Shown here: piece by piece, positions 1 to 8,823 of the stretch
How the letters are laid out: each line of letters starts with the position of its first letter
How positions within the stretch are numbered: position 1 is the first letter of the stretch
Source: Streptomyces sp. SUK 48
Lineage (GTDB): Bacteria; Actinomycetota; Actinomycetes; Streptomycetales; Streptomycetaceae
Length of the DNA: 64,000 nucleotides
Direction of reading: 5' to 3'
Assembly: GCF_009650765.1 (NCBI RefSeq)
Contig: NZ_CP045740.1
Location: 4,006,001 to 4,070,000 of the forward strand
Translations under genes and position numbers: made by a program
Notes under the pieces: generated by a model
Told to the model about the DNA's origin: nothing
Seen by the model: only the letters and a program-made list of their open reading frames with translations
Database searches by the model: none

Positions 1-588
1 GTGAATCTCCGCGACGGGCGGACGGCCCAGGGCTTCGCGCTCGCCGCGGCCCAGGCCGACCGGATCGAGCCGAAGATGTCCGAGCACGATCCAGACCGGC
101 TGTCGGTGTACGGGCAGCTCGTCACGAATGCTGCTGTGGCCGCGTCCCGGGGCGGCGCTTCGCCGGACACCGCGCGGGAGTACCTCTCCCAGGCGCATGC
201 GGTCGGCGCCCGCCTCGGTACGGAGCATGCTCGTGGCCGGCATGCTCAGCCTTTCGGGCCGCTCTACGCTGCCACGCAGGCGATGAGCATCGCCGTCGCC
301 CTCGGCGACACCAGCGGTGCGCTCCGGCTCATGGACACCATCCGGCTGGACGACACGGTGCCGCTCGCCACTCGGGCCCGCTACGGCCTCGACGTGGCGT
401 TGACGCACGTGGAGTGCCGTAGGTGGGATCAGGCTGCCGACACCCTGGAAAAGGTCTGCGGCATGGCGCCCGGGTGGGTGCGGCACCAAATGCTGCCCGG
501 AGTGATCATCTCTCGCCTCGCCGGAGTGTCCGTCGCACGGCTCCGCGGGCTCGCTCACTCGGCCGGTGTGCCCCTCGCCGTGCGCTGA
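1..588 (+). CDS. C-terminal part of a TPR-type regulator-like protein (cut by window start)
   Basis: The frame is open from the first base, so the gene is probably truncated on the left. The 195 residues visible are helical repeats such as 'RRWDQAADTLEKV' and 'ALGDTSGALRLMDTI', resembling the TPR-like C-terminal half of Streptomyces XRE regulators. No helix-turn-helix is visible because that part would lie upstream. It is followed on the same strand by two small genes and the glycosyltransferase operon, so it could be the local regulator of that operon, but this rests on position only. Confidence 0.55.
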   Translation: MNLRDGRTAQGFALAAAQADRIEPKMSEHDPDRLSVYGQLVTNAAVAASRGGASPDTAREYLSQAHAVGARLGTEHARGRHAQPFGPLYAATQAMSIAVALGDTSGALRLMDTIRLDDTVPLATRARYGLDVALTHVECRRWDQAADTLEKVCGMAPGWVRHQMLPGVIISRLAGVSVARLRGLAHSAGVPLAVR

Positions 589-778
589 CCGCTTTCACCA
601 CCACGCCCTGTAGCAGTCCACGAAGCCGCCATCAGCTCCACTGCCACGCTCCATGGCAGTCCTGCCGCAGGACGGCAGCGCAGCAGCACGGTGCGTGGCA
701 GCCCATCGCCGCACGACTTCCTGGCGCCGCCACGAGCCGTGCCTGTCCCGCGCACGGGATCGACAGCACGCTGAGCGC

Positions 779-1222
779 ATGCCGAAATCCCCTTCCGGCG
801 GTATCGGACACGTGCCGGTTGCCGTCTACTCCTGTGCGGCCGAGTCGGCCGCTGTCCGCGAGGCCGAGCGGCGTGCACGCCATTACGCCGACGTCCGGCA
901 CTGGCATGTGGCCGGCACCTGGTCCGATGACGACCCGAGCGTGCCCTTGGACGCCCGCCCGGCTTGGGCCGCTGTCACGAGCGCACTGTCCTCCGGTCTG
1001 GTCCGCGGCATCGTCGTCGCCGCAACCTCCCACCTCGCCGAAGACGCCGGTCAGTTCGCCACGCTCGGTGTCCTCATCCGTGACCGGGGCGGCTTCCTCG
1101 CCGAGGCGACGTCGCCGTCGGCGCGCCAGACCCCGGGGCAGCACGAACGCCGCCGCATCTTGCTCGAAGCCTCTTCGGGCTGGTGGTTGTGGGGAGACCT
1201 CGTGCCGGGAGCCGCCTCGTGA
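779..1222 (+). CDS. Small protein resembling a serine-recombinase N-terminal fold
   Basis: 147 residues starting at ATG 779; a longer upstream reading is low-complexity and lacks coding character. The start 'HVPVAVYSCAAE' and the later 'SALSSGLVRGIVVAAT' recall the beta-strand/helix pattern of the resolvase catalytic domain, but the catalytic Ser context is replaced by Cys-Ala and no DNA-binding domain follows, so recombinase activity is not supported. Its stop overlaps the GTG start of the next gene (GTGA at 1,219-1,222), so the two are translationally coupled. Function unknown. Confidence 0.55.
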   Translation: MPKSPSGGIGHVPVAVYSCAAESAAVREAERRARHYADVRHWHVAGTWSDDDPSVPLDARPAWAAVTSALSSGLVRGIVVAATSHLAEDAGQFATLGVLIRDRGGFLAEATSPSARQTPGQHERRRILLEASSGWWLWGDLVPGAAS

Positions 1223-1626
1223 CCCGGGCACGGGCGGAGGTCGGTGACCTGGTCTCGGACGCTAACGGACGTCACGCCATCGTCACCGACATCAGGCAGG
1301 GCACCGACTGGGTCCTGCGTCCGGAGTCGGGCAGCCCCACGACTGAGCGGGAGACGGACGAGCCCGGCACCCTCGACGTCATCGAGACGCGCAGAACGCC
1401 TGAGCCGAGAGAAGACCACCTGATGCGCAGCCGCCACAAGGCCCGTGGCGGGGCTGTCGATTCCGTCCAGCGGTTCTGCGTCGGCGTGTGGTTCACCGGC
1501 CACCTCGCTGCCGCAGTCACCCTCGGCACGCTGATTACCAACGACCATCAGGACCTCGCCACCAGCCAGCGGCCGACGGTCAGCCAACCGGACGCCAGCC
1601 CGGACGAGGCCGACCGCGCGTTCTAG
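1219..1626 (+). CDS. Hypothetical protein coupled to the preceding gene
   Basis: 135 residues from GTG 1,219, chosen because it overlaps the preceding stop. The N-terminal stretch 'VGDLVSDANGRHAIVTDI' looks like a small beta-barrel. A short hydrophobic stretch near residues 90-110 ('FTGHLAAAVTLGTLITN') may be a membrane segment, and the tail is polar. Nothing identifies an enzyme. It sits about 105 bases before the glycosyltransferase operon on the same strand and could share its transcript. Confidence 0.55.
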   Translation: MTRARAEVGDLVSDANGRHAIVTDIRQGTDWVLRPESGSPTTERETDEPGTLDVIETRRTPEPREDHLMRSRHKARGGAVDSVQRFCVGVWFTGHLAAAVTLGTLITNDHQDLATSQRPTVSQPDASPDEADRAF

Positions 1627-1732
1627 CCCCCTGCGCTTCGCTGCCAGCTCAGCCGCTGGGCGGCGGCAGCTCACGACTCACAGCTCATCACCAGATCACT
1701 TCCCCAGACCACGCCCGGAAGGCGGACCCGCC

Positions 1733-2620
1733 GTGTACGCATTCGGCATCTGCATCGACCGGCACTACCTCACCCCCGGCCTCGCCACGATCACCTCCCT
1801 GGCGGACAGCCTCAGCCCCAGCGCCCGCAAGGCCGCGGCGCTGCGCTTCCTCACCTTCGACCTCGGAGCGTCCCAGGTGCAGCTCCTGGCCCACCTCGCC
1901 AAACGGGTCGGCTTCGGCTCCTTCGCCCTGGCCCGTCGCTCCCCGCTGCGCTCCGCGCGGATGGCGGACGCCTCGTACATCACGGTCACCACCTATCTGC
2001 GCTTCGAGTTCAGTCCCGAGTTCGTCCGCCGCCCGTACTTGATCTACGTGGACGCCGACGTCCTGGTCCGCGGCGACCTGACCGCCCCGCTCGACGCTCT
2101 CCGCCCTGGCGAGGTCGGCGCTGTACGTGACGAGTTCAACCCGGCAGTCGGCCGCTGTCCTGCCCTGCCGGGCGTCGCGGAACGCTGGCCGCGTCTGCGG
2201 GACCGCCCCTACTACAACGCCGGTCTCCTGTGGGCTCACACCGCCGATCTGCCACGGATCCGCCACGGCGTCGAGCAGGCCCTGGCCAGACACCGGCAGC
2301 ACATCCTCCACAACGACCAGGACGCCCTGAACCTGTGGCTCCTCCACGTCGGCCGCGTGCGGGCGGCCGAGGCCGCGTACAACCGGTTCGAGGTGGGCCG
2401 ATACCTCGAACGCGGCGACTGGGTACGCCGCGTCGTCACCCGACCCCTACGCCCGGACCCGGCCGCCCGCCTCATCCACTTCGTCGGCCCGGAAAAGCCC
2501 TGGCAGGCGACGTGTCCCGGTACGGACGACGTGCGGGAGTACCGCACGCTTCTGAAGCGGGCCTTGCGGCATGTCCGTGCGCTGGGCGCTGCCCATCCCG
2601 AGCCGGCGGGGCTTCGATGA
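1733..2620 (+). CDS. GT8-like glycosyltransferase
   Basis: 295 residues from GTG 1,733, with a purine-rich stretch (GGAAGGCGGA) upstream. The protein has the GT-A features of family 8: a metal-binding DxD motif in 'YVDADVLVRGDL' (DAD at about 107-109), 'YYNAGLLW', 'HNDQDALN' and the late 'IHFVGPEKPW', which in GT8 enzymes positions the nucleotide sugar. It should be a cytosolic, metal-dependent, retaining transferase. Acceptor and donor cannot be read from the sequence. It opens a six-gene operon, and its stop overlaps the next ATG (ATGA at 2,617-2,620). Confidence 0.85.
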   Translation: MYAFGICIDRHYLTPGLATITSLADSLSPSARKAAALRFLTFDLGASQVQLLAHLAKRVGFGSFALARRSPLRSARMADASYITVTTYLRFEFSPEFVRRPYLIYVDADVLVRGDLTAPLDALRPGEVGAVRDEFNPAVGRCPALPGVAERWPRLRDRPYYNAGLLWAHTADLPRIRHGVEQALARHRQHILHNDQDALNLWLLHVGRVRAAEAAYNRFEVGRYLERGDWVRRVVTRPLRPDPAARLIHFVGPEKPWQATCPGTDDVREYRTLLKRALRHVRALGAAHPEPAGLR

Positions 2621-3498
2621 CCACGCCGCCCGCCATGGTCTCCCGCGCGTGCAGCACCCTCCTCGGGACACCCGCCCGGACTGCGGGGCGCCTGTCGGCG
2701 GGCTCGCGGACGGCTGTGTTCCGGGTGGGCCTCCGCGATGGCCGAAGCGTGATCGTGAAGCTGTACGACCACACCGCCCGCCGCAACGCACTGACCGAGG
2801 CCGCCGCCATCCGCGCAGCCGGCAGTGCTGTGCCCGCCCCGCAGGTGCTCGGCAGCGGCACTATCTCCCGCGAGGGGGCCACCGCGCTCATCACCTCTGA
2901 CCTCGGCGGACACACACTCGGTGCCGCCGTGCGCTCCGGCCGCATCCCGCATGCCCAAGCCCTCAAAGACCTCGGCGGCCTCCTCGCACGCCTCCACCGA
3001 GCCCCGGTCGAGCAGGCGGTGCCCCGCCGCCCGTTCTTCGACTCGGTCTCCTCCCTGGCCCGCCGCTGCCCACCCGACCTGCTCAACCAGATCGGCCCCG
3101 CCCTCGCCGTCATCGCCGACACGCCGGAGCGAGCACCCACCGTGTGGTGCCACGGCGACATCCACTTCGACAACGTCGTCCTCTCCGGCCCGCACGGCAC
3201 GCGCTACCTGGTCGACTTCACCGATGCCGCCCCGGGTCGGCGAGAGGCAGACGTCGCTCACGCCCTCGTCATGACCGCGGCCCACGCCCCATGGGACCGC
3301 CGCACCCTGCTCGACGCCTACGCGGCGCCCCTGAACGACACCCGGCTCTCGGCGTGGGTGGTCGTCCACACGGCGCGCTGCTGGGTTCACGCCACGCCCG
3401 GCACCAGCCGCCGCTTGTGGTCGGACCGCCTGGCCGACCTGGCCCGTCAGACACCGCACCTCTTCCGCACGCCACGTAGCGAAGGGACACCCCGATGA
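2617..3498 (+). CDS. APH-fold phosphotransferase (small-molecule kinase)
   Basis: 293 residues from ATG 2,617, overlapping the GT8 stop. It has the aminoglycoside/choline kinase fold: a nucleotide-binding Lys in 'VIVKLY' (about residue 48), the catalytic loop 'HGDIHFDN' (179-186) and the metal-binding 'VDFTDA' (199-204). Such proteins phosphorylate hydroxyls of amino sugars, choline, homoserine and similar small molecules. Lying inside a glycosyltransferase/deacetylase operon, it may phosphorylate a sugar intermediate or act as self-resistance; both are inference. It ends in an ATGA overlap with the next gene. Confidence 0.85.
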   Translation: MTTPPAMVSRACSTLLGTPARTAGRLSAGSRTAVFRVGLRDGRSVIVKLYDHTARRNALTEAAAIRAAGSAVPAPQVLGSGTISREGATALITSDLGGHTLGAAVRSGRIPHAQALKDLGGLLARLHRAPVEQAVPRRPFFDSVSSLARRCPPDLLNQIGPALAVIADTPERAPTVWCHGDIHFDNVVLSGPHGTRYLVDFTDAAPGRREADVAHALVMTAAHAPWDRRTLLDAYAAPLNDTRLSAWVVVHTARCWVHATPGTSRRLWSDRLADLARQTPHLFRTPRSEGTPR

Positions 3499-4226
3499 CC
3501 AGCCCTGGACTGACGGTGGTCATTCCTGCCCACAACGAAGCCGCCTACCTGCCCCACTACATGCCCACCGTCCTCGCCTCCCTCGAACGCTGGCAGGAGA
3601 CGAGCGGCGAACGAGGGGAGGTGGTCGTGGTGGACAACGCCTCCACCGACGCCACCGCCGACATGGCCGCCTCGTTCGGCGTCCGGGTGATCAGCGAGAC
3701 CGTCCGCAACATCGGCCGGGCCCGCAACGCCGGAGCGTCTGCCGCCGAGGGCCGCAGGCTGTTCTTCACGGACGCCGACGTCGCCCTGCCCATGGAGGCG
3801 ATCACCGCCGCGGCCACCGCCATGGACAACGGCGCCGTCGGCGGTGCCATCCCGCCCCTGTACACCCCCAAGCGGCTCGGCGCACGGCTGCTGTGCGCCT
3901 ACTGGGACCACTACCGGGAAACGCACGGCGGCGCGCAAGGCGTCGCCCAGTTCGCAACGGCCGCCGCCTTCCGGGCGGTCGGCGGATACCGCGACGACCT
4001 GTTCATGAGCGAAGACGTCGAGTTCTTCCGCCGCCTGACGGCCCACGGCCGCAGCACGAACGCACCGGTCGTGATCCTCGACGAGCTGCGCGTACGCCCC
4101 TCCACCCGCCGTTACGACCAGTGGTCCAGCCTCCGGATGCTGTGGTGGCAGAACCCCGTCACCGCCCGGCTGCGGCTCAACTCCCCACGCATGTGGCGTC
4201 ACTGGTACCAGACCACCGTCCGATGA
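3495..4226 (+). CDS. GT2 family glycosyltransferase
   Basis: 243 residues from ATG 3,495. Family-2 GT-A hallmarks are in order: 'VVIPAHNEAAYL' at the start, 'VVVDNASTDAT' (about 44-54), the metal-binding 'FFTDADVAL' (DAD at 93-95) and 'MSEDVEFFRRL', which holds the catalytic ED pair. No membrane segment is seen, so it is probably a soluble inverting transferase acting on a small or lipid-linked acceptor. It is coupled on both sides by four-base start/stop overlaps, which argues for stoichiometric synthesis with its neighbours. Confidence 0.88.
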   Translation: MTSPGLTVVIPAHNEAAYLPHYMPTVLASLERWQETSGERGEVVVVDNASTDATADMAASFGVRVISETVRNIGRARNAGASAAEGRRLFFTDADVALPMEAITAAATAMDNGAVGGAIPPLYTPKRLGARLLCAYWDHYRETHGGAQGVAQFATAAAFRAVGGYRDDLFMSEDVEFFRRLTAHGRSTNAPVVILDELRVRPSTRRYDQWSSLRMLWWQNPVTARLRLNSPRMWRHWYQTTVR

Positions 4227-5119
4227 CCCCGGAGCCCATCATGACCGCGACGCTGCCCGTACCGGACGCGGAAGGGATCTACACCTTCCCCAACGGCCTC
4301 TTGCACGCCCACCAGCGGTGGACCGAGCACCTGGCCGAGCGCCACCGCGCCCACAACCACCGGATCATCGAGCTCAAGGCCCCGCACAGCAGGCATCGCT
4401 ACCTCATCGAGATGCGCCGCCCGGCCGGCCGCCCGGTGCTTGTCATCGAACCGCACCACGACGACTTCGCCCTGTCCGCCTCCGGCACCTTCCTTGCCCA
4501 TCCCCGACCGCTCACCGTGACCACGGTGTTCACCCGCTCCACCAGCGTCCACCCGACCCTGGAAGGCACCTACGGCACCGAGTCCGCCGTATCCGACCTG
4601 CGCAACCGGGAAGGCGCCGCCGCCCTGGCACCCTTGGCGGCCGACCGGATCCTCCTCGGCCACAGGGACGCCGAACCCCCGTACCGCCCCTTCGACCAGG
4701 ACCGTCTGGACCGGATCACGGACGAGCTCCGCGAGATCGCCGAAGCCCACCCCGACGCCGAACTCCTCGCCCCGGCCTCCGTCACCCGCCACCCCGACCA
4801 CCTCCTCGTACATGCGGCAGCCGTACGACTCGGATGCCGCTGGTTCTGGGAAGACCTCGCTTTCTGGCCCACCTACGCCCTGGCCGGCTGCGACCAGCAC
4901 CTCTTCCGAGCACGCACCCGCTCCTCCCTGCTCCCCGAGCTTGTCGACATCACCGACGTCGTGCTCGACAAGGTCACGTTGCTGCACATGCACGGCTCGC
5001 AGATGCACCCCGCGCGGAAGATGTACCGGCCGATCCGGCACGCCTGGACCACAGCGGCCGACCTCCTGAGCAGCACGGGCGCATTCGCCGAGCGCTTCTA
5101 CCGGACGGAGTCGCTGTGA
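4223..5119 (+). CDS. PIG-L (LmbE-like) N-deacetylase
   Basis: 298 residues from ATG 4,223; an alternative ATG at 4,241 follows. The zinc-binding signature 'PHHDD' is at 77-81 and the second motif 'HPDH' at about 190-193, so both metal-ligand motifs are intact. Family members remove N-acetyl groups from GlcNAc-containing substrates, for example MshB in mycothiol synthesis and the deacetylases of aminoglycoside pathways. In this operon it probably deacetylates an N-acetyl-sugar product of one of the glycosyltransferases. It is coupled to the next gene by GTGA at 5,116-5,119. Confidence 0.85.
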   Translation: MTPEPIMTATLPVPDAEGIYTFPNGLLHAHQRWTEHLAERHRAHNHRIIELKAPHSRHRYLIEMRRPAGRPVLVIEPHHDDFALSASGTFLAHPRPLTVTTVFTRSTSVHPTLEGTYGTESAVSDLRNREGAAALAPLAADRILLGHRDAEPPYRPFDQDRLDRITDELREIAEAHPDAELLAPASVTRHPDHLLVHAAAVRLGCRWFWEDLAFWPTYALAGCDQHLFRARTRSSLLPELVDITDVVLDKVTLLHMHGSQMHPARKMYRPIRHAWTTAADLLSSTGAFAERFYRTESL

Positions 5120-5730
5120 AGATCATCGCGCTCGAAGGGCCGTCGTACGCCGGGAAGTCCACCGCCATTCGCCACCTGTGCACGCGCAGCATCCAGGAGC
5201 GGGCCTTCGTCTCGGACTGCTACGTCCAACACATCGCCCGTCGCACCGACATCCCGCCCGCCCACACCGCATCCGCGGCCGAACAACTCGCCGCGTTCGA
5301 GACCTTCATGGGCATCGAAGGCGCTCGCGTGCGCCAGGCACTCGCCAGCTCCAAGCCCGTCGTCCTCCTCGACCGCTCGGTGGACACCCTCCTGGCCCAC
5401 GCCCACGCGCTCGACGCCCTGTTCGGCTACGACATCCACCACCGCCTGCGCGACCGCCTCCAGGAGCTGCCCTTCCTGCGCCCCCACCACACCCTCTACC
5501 TCGACGTGCCGGCCGAAGAACTGGCCCTGCGCCGCAAGGCAGCCGGGCATACGGCGGCGGAGTCCGAGTACTTCCTCCACGAGCCGGCGTTCCTCACCCA
5601 CACGCGGGACTACTTCGTCTCCGCAGCTCAGCCACCTCTGTCGCGGGAAGTGACCGTCATCCCCGCCGACGCCAGCCCGGATGCCGTCGCGCATGCGGTG
5701 GAAGCCCTCGTAACGTACTGGGCCAGGTGA
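5116..5730 (+). CDS. dTMP-kinase-like P-loop kinase
   Basis: 204 residues from GTG 5,116 overlapping the previous stop. Walker A is 'GPSYAGKST' (about 8-16), followed by the 'LLDRSVDTLL' segment that resembles the DRY/DRS region of thymidylate kinases, and 'LYLDVPAEELALRRKAAG', which matches the lid-side helix. The fold is that of nucleoside monophosphate kinases. Because it sits among sugar-modifying genes, it may phosphorylate a pathway intermediate or supply a nucleotide rather than serve DNA synthesis; that is inference. Seven bases separate it from the next gene. Confidence 0.75.
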   Translation: MKIIALEGPSYAGKSTAIRHLCTRSIQERAFVSDCYVQHIARRTDIPPAHTASAAEQLAAFETFMGIEGARVRQALASSKPVVLLDRSVDTLLAHAHALDALFGYDIHHRLRDRLQELPFLRPHHTLYLDVPAEELALRRKAAGHTAAESEYFLHEPAFLTHTRDYFVSAAQPPLSREVTVIPADASPDAVAHAVEALVTYWAR

Positions 5731-5737
5731 CCGGCCG

Positions 5738-6799
5738 ATGCCCACAGCCCTCTTCGCCTGGCGGCGTACCCCGCCTCCGTTCCTCATCGGCGGAGCCGAG
5801 GTCACCCAGCAACTCCTCGCCGAAGAACTCGCGGCAGCCGGATGGCGCACCGTCTACCTCGGCTCCCACCAAGCGCCCTGGGACCGGGCCCCACAGGTCA
5901 CCCAGGTGCGGACCTTCCTCGACGAGCACGACACCGCGTACGAGGAGTCCCAGGAGGAGCTGCGCTACAGGTGGAACGGAATGGACTGCATCGCAGTGCC
6001 GCAGCAGAAGATCACGTCAGTTCTGCAGCGCCTTCTGGCCCGGGTGCGGCCGGACGTAGTGTTCACCTCACAGGAAGGCGCGGCCGGCATCGCCGCCCAA
6101 GCCCGGCCCAGCGCCCTCGTCGCAGGCATCCTGCACTCAGTCTCCAAGACGGGACTCGGCGTGCTCACCGGGCGCCCGCACCATGGACTGGCCGTCTCCC
6201 AATTCGTTCTCCGACGTGCGCCCCGGACCGACGGCACCCGGCTGTCCGTCCTGTACCCGCCCTTCACACTGCCGGAGCCGGGGCAGCGCCGCCGCGAGCG
6301 AACCAACGCCGTGCTCATGGTCAACCCGATCCCGGCGAAAGGCGCCGACCTCCTTCACCAGCTCATCCGACGCATGCCCGAGCAGCGCTTCACCCTGGTG
6401 GAAGGCTGGTGGAACACCACCGAGGAGTTCGCCAGCTACCCCAACGTGACCTACATGCCCAGGGTCTACGACATGAGTCCCCTCTACCGCAGCCACCGCC
6501 TCCTGCTCGTGCCCTCCACGGTGGAGGACGCCTTCCCCCGCGTGATCATCGAAGCTGCACTGCACGGGACCCCGAGCATCGGCACCGACCGGGGCGGCAT
6601 CCCCGAAGCCCTGGGCAACACGGGGATCGTGCTCTCCGCCAAGGCCGGCGCGGAGGAGTGGGCGGAGGCCCTCCGCGCCGCCGACCACCACACCCTGGGA
6701 AAGGAAGCTCGGCAACGAGCGACCGCCTTCACCCGCCCCCGTCTACCGGACCTCGAACGCCTCGGGATCTACCCTGCGGCGAACGCGCCCTCGACCTGA
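5738..6799 (+). CDS. GT4-like (GT-B fold) glycosyltransferase
   Basis: 353 residues from ATG 5,738. The N-terminal 'FLIGGAEVTQQLLAEEL' matches the glycine-rich acceptor-side loop of GT4 enzymes. The C-terminal half holds 'VPSTVEDAFPRVIIEAAL', the E-x7-E type motif that binds the donor sugar nucleotide, followed by 'GTPSIGTDRGGIPE'. It is expected to be a soluble retaining transferase. It is the last gene of the operon, and its 3' end overlaps the convergent kinase gene by 31 bases (6,769-6,799), which may limit read-through both ways. Confidence 0.85.
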   Translation: MPTALFAWRRTPPPFLIGGAEVTQQLLAEELAAAGWRTVYLGSHQAPWDRAPQVTQVRTFLDEHDTAYEESQEELRYRWNGMDCIAVPQQKITSVLQRLLARVRPDVVFTSQEGAAGIAAQARPSALVAGILHSVSKTGLGVLTGRPHHGLAVSQFVLRRAPRTDGTRLSVLYPPFTLPEPGQRRRERTNAVLMVNPIPAKGADLLHQLIRRMPEQRFTLVEGWWNTTEEFASYPNVTYMPRVYDMSPLYRSHRLLLVPSTVEDAFPRVIIEAALHGTPSIGTDRGGIPEALGNTGIVLSAKAGAEEWAEALRAADHHTLGKEARQRATAFTRPRLPDLERLGIYPAANAPST

Positions 6800-7851
6800 T
6801 CCAGCCGGTCTGTCCACCAGTGCAGCAACGCCTCGTCCGCGGTGAACAGCTCATCGAAGGAGAAGTCACCGCGGTCGTAGTGGAACTCCAGCTGCCAGAA
6901 GTCCGTCATTCGCTTCCACCACAGCCGACGAGCACCATCCACCAGCGCAGACGGCTCCAGCGGCACCACCGACCGATACCCCTCGACGAACGCGGAGACC
7001 CGCGCGAGGTCGAACACCCCGCCCACGCCGAACTGCACCTGCGCTGTCCGTACGACCTCTTCCGCGTACGGGCGCACCGCGATCCGGTCCCAGTCCAGGA
7101 CGCCGGCAAGTTCCCCGCCTTGCCAGAGCAGATTCCGGTACTGCACGTCACCATGCGTCCACCCGTGACCACCTTCAGGCGTCACAGATCGCGGACGATG
7201 ATCGGCGTACTTGAGGACGAGGGCCCGCCGGTGGTCCAAGGCAGCAGCGACTTCCTTGTCGAAGTCGCTGCCTGTGCCCTTGTCGCGTACGGCTGCGGAC
7301 AGCCGCTCGGCCTTCTCCACCGCCCGCTCCGGCGACGTGACGTCTACGGTGATCGTCTCTGGCACCCCGGGCAGCAGCCCTCGACCGCAAGCCCTGCCCA
7401 GGCTCATGTGCAGACGTCCCAGGTGGGTGCCCAGTGCGCTCACCTGGGACAAGATGAGATCAACACCTCGGAGATGAGAACCGGCCACCCACGGGAACAG
7501 ACACCAGGCGGCACCCTCGACCTGCGCCACCAGCGACCCCGAGATCGTGGGGACAGGGGCACTCACCGGAACACCATCAGCACTGAGGGTCGCCAGCACG
7601 CCAAGATTGCGCTGCACCCGCTCCAGCGAGACATCCGTGACCCGCTTCAAAGCGAACTGCCCGACCGGGGTGTCCAGCCTCCAGTTCGCGTTCATCAGCC
7701 CGTCAGCAAGATAGCGGCGCTCTCGCACCTCTCCGAGGCCGAAGGCATCGATCAACTCTCCGAGCACGCTCTCGGCGATATCGCTTCGGGCCGCCACGGT
7801 GGCATCAATCACCCCACGGACGATACGCGAGCACGCCCCATCCGAGCACAA
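6769..7851 (-). CDS. APH-fold phosphotransferase, convergent to the operon
   Basis: Up to 360 residues. The start is uncertain, since no strong ribosome site precedes the 7,851 codon and an in-frame GTG near 7,812 is possible. The domain resembles APH/ThrB-type kinases: 'FALKRVTDVS' supplies the nucleotide-binding Lys, the catalytic loop is 'THGDVQYRN' and the metal site 'GVLDWDRI'. It is the second kinase of this fold in the locus and lies on the opposite strand, so it may serve a separate role such as resistance to the operon's product. This is position-based inference. Confidence 0.8.
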   Translation of the reverse strand: MCSDGACSRIVRGVIDATVAARSDIAESVLGELIDAFGLGEVRERRYLADGLMNANWRLDTPVGQFALKRVTDVSLERVQRNLGVLATLSADGVPVSAPVPTISGSLVAQVEGAAWCLFPWVAGSHLRGVDLILSQVSALGTHLGRLHMSLGRACGRGLLPGVPETITVDVTSPERAVEKAERLSAAVRDKGTGSDFDKEVAAALDHRRALVLKYADHRPRSVTPEGGHGWTHGDVQYRNLLWQGGELAGVLDWDRIAVRPYAEEVVRTAQVQFGVGGVFDLARVSAFVEGYRSVVPLEPSALVDGARRLWWKRMTDFWQLEFHYDRGDFSFDELFTADEALLHWWTDRLDQVEGAFAAG

Positions 7852-8006
7852 CGATCACTCGGACGCCTGCAGCTCTTCCTGGCACTTCCACCCTCTTCGT
7901 CAACAGAGCGGACCTCGGTCACTCTTTTCGGTGATCACTGGGCTGGTCAGCGCCGTCGAGGCCAAGGGGCCCTGCGTGCTGGGCAGCGACGGCGACGGCC
8001 GCGACT

Positions 8007-8366
8007 TTGTGCGGCATCGCCGGCACCTTCACCGTCCTCGACGACCTGGCTGTCTTCCTGCGCTACCTGCTCAACCCCACCACCGCGCCGCAGAGGCCGG
8101 CTTCGGCGCCAGAGTGGAGCGCCTACTCCCTGACCGTGCAGACCGGCGACCTGCAGCCCGAGCGCGGCCTGTTCTGGCACCCAGCCCTCGGCACCACCCA
8201 CGGGCACCGGCATGTGGGTCTCCCCCGCCCAGGACAGGTGGCGGACCTGCTGACCAACAAGCTCCATTACACCCGCGCCCGCCAGCCACTGACGGTCATC
8301 CGCAACAAGTTTCGTGGTCTGGCTTTCTGTAAGGGGGCTAAACCGCCGTTGGCGGTCAGCCGGTGA
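8007..8366 (+). CDS. Short hypothetical protein or gene remnant
   Basis: 119 residues from a TTG codon, with no convincing ribosome site. Residues such as 'EWSAYSLTVQTGDLQPERG' look protein-like, but no domain is recognised and the sequence after about residue 100 loses coding character. It may be a decayed gene of the element. The surrounding 450 bases also lack clear genes. Confidence 0.25.
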   Translation: MCGIAGTFTVLDDLAVFLRYLLNPTTAPQRPASAPEWSAYSLTVQTGDLQPERGLFWHPALGTTHGHRHVGLPRPGQVADLLTNKLHYTRARQPLTVIRNKFRGLAFCKGAKPPLAVSR

Positions 8367-8385
8367 TCGTGCCACGGCAGCCGCC

Positions 8386-8414
8386 AGGCCCTCGTCCTAT
8401 CAGGACGGGGGCCT
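8386..8414 (+). terminator. Strong hairpin (13-bp stem, 3-base loop)
   Basis: Arms at 8,386-8,398 and 8,402-8,414 pair along their full length with one G-T wobble. There is no clean T tract afterwards ('cgggttgttct'), so it may be a factor-assisted terminator or an RNA processing site downstream of the small reading frame. Confidence 0.45.
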
Positions 8415-8823
8415 CGGGTTGTTCTAAGGCCGCTTTCACCACATCACCGGCCAGCATGTCAGGGGTCACCTCACCGGCATGGTTGTGTGCCCGCAGCAGC
8501 GCGCCAGCCAAGTAGGGCCAGTGGCCGGGCCCTCGCCGCGACGCTTGAACTGAACCACTCTCGACTCACCGGTTGCGCTCTCTGGCTGTGGTGATCGTGA
8601 GGGCCTGCGATTGCCCGGCGACTTCGGCCTGGGTGCGATCGACCGGAGCACAGCCGGCGGGAGCCCGCCACTTGACTACTCAAAGCGACAGATCAGCCGT
8701 GTCAGTGACGGCTGGTAAGCCTGTCCTTCAACCAACAAGCCCAGCGCTGCCCAGCCCCGCCCGCTCAGCGCAGGGCGTCCGCCCATACTGATCGACACCG
8801 CACTTCACTGACAGGGAGCACCC
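8415..8823. other. About 400 bases without a recognisable gene
   Basis: Only short mutually overlapping reading frames occur here on both strands. None has a good start site or recognisable composition. The last 30 bases carry 'cactgacagggagcaccc', which includes the AGGGAG ribosome site of the nuclease gene at 8,824. Confidence 0.4.

Noticed and set aside
779..1222. Assignment as a site-specific serine recombinase of the element
   Set aside because: Too short, no DNA-binding domain and no catalytic Ser/Arg pattern; only the fold of the first strands is reminiscent.
5842..8133. Plus-strand open frame of more than 750 codons over the GT4 and kinase genes
   Set aside because: Out-of-frame shadow, Arg/His/Pro-rich, crossing two opposite genes with clear motifs.
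8466..8683. Two small minus-strand frames in the gap before the Mrr-type gene
   Set aside because: Mutually overlapping, no ribosome site, composition dominated by Arg/Ser/Pro.
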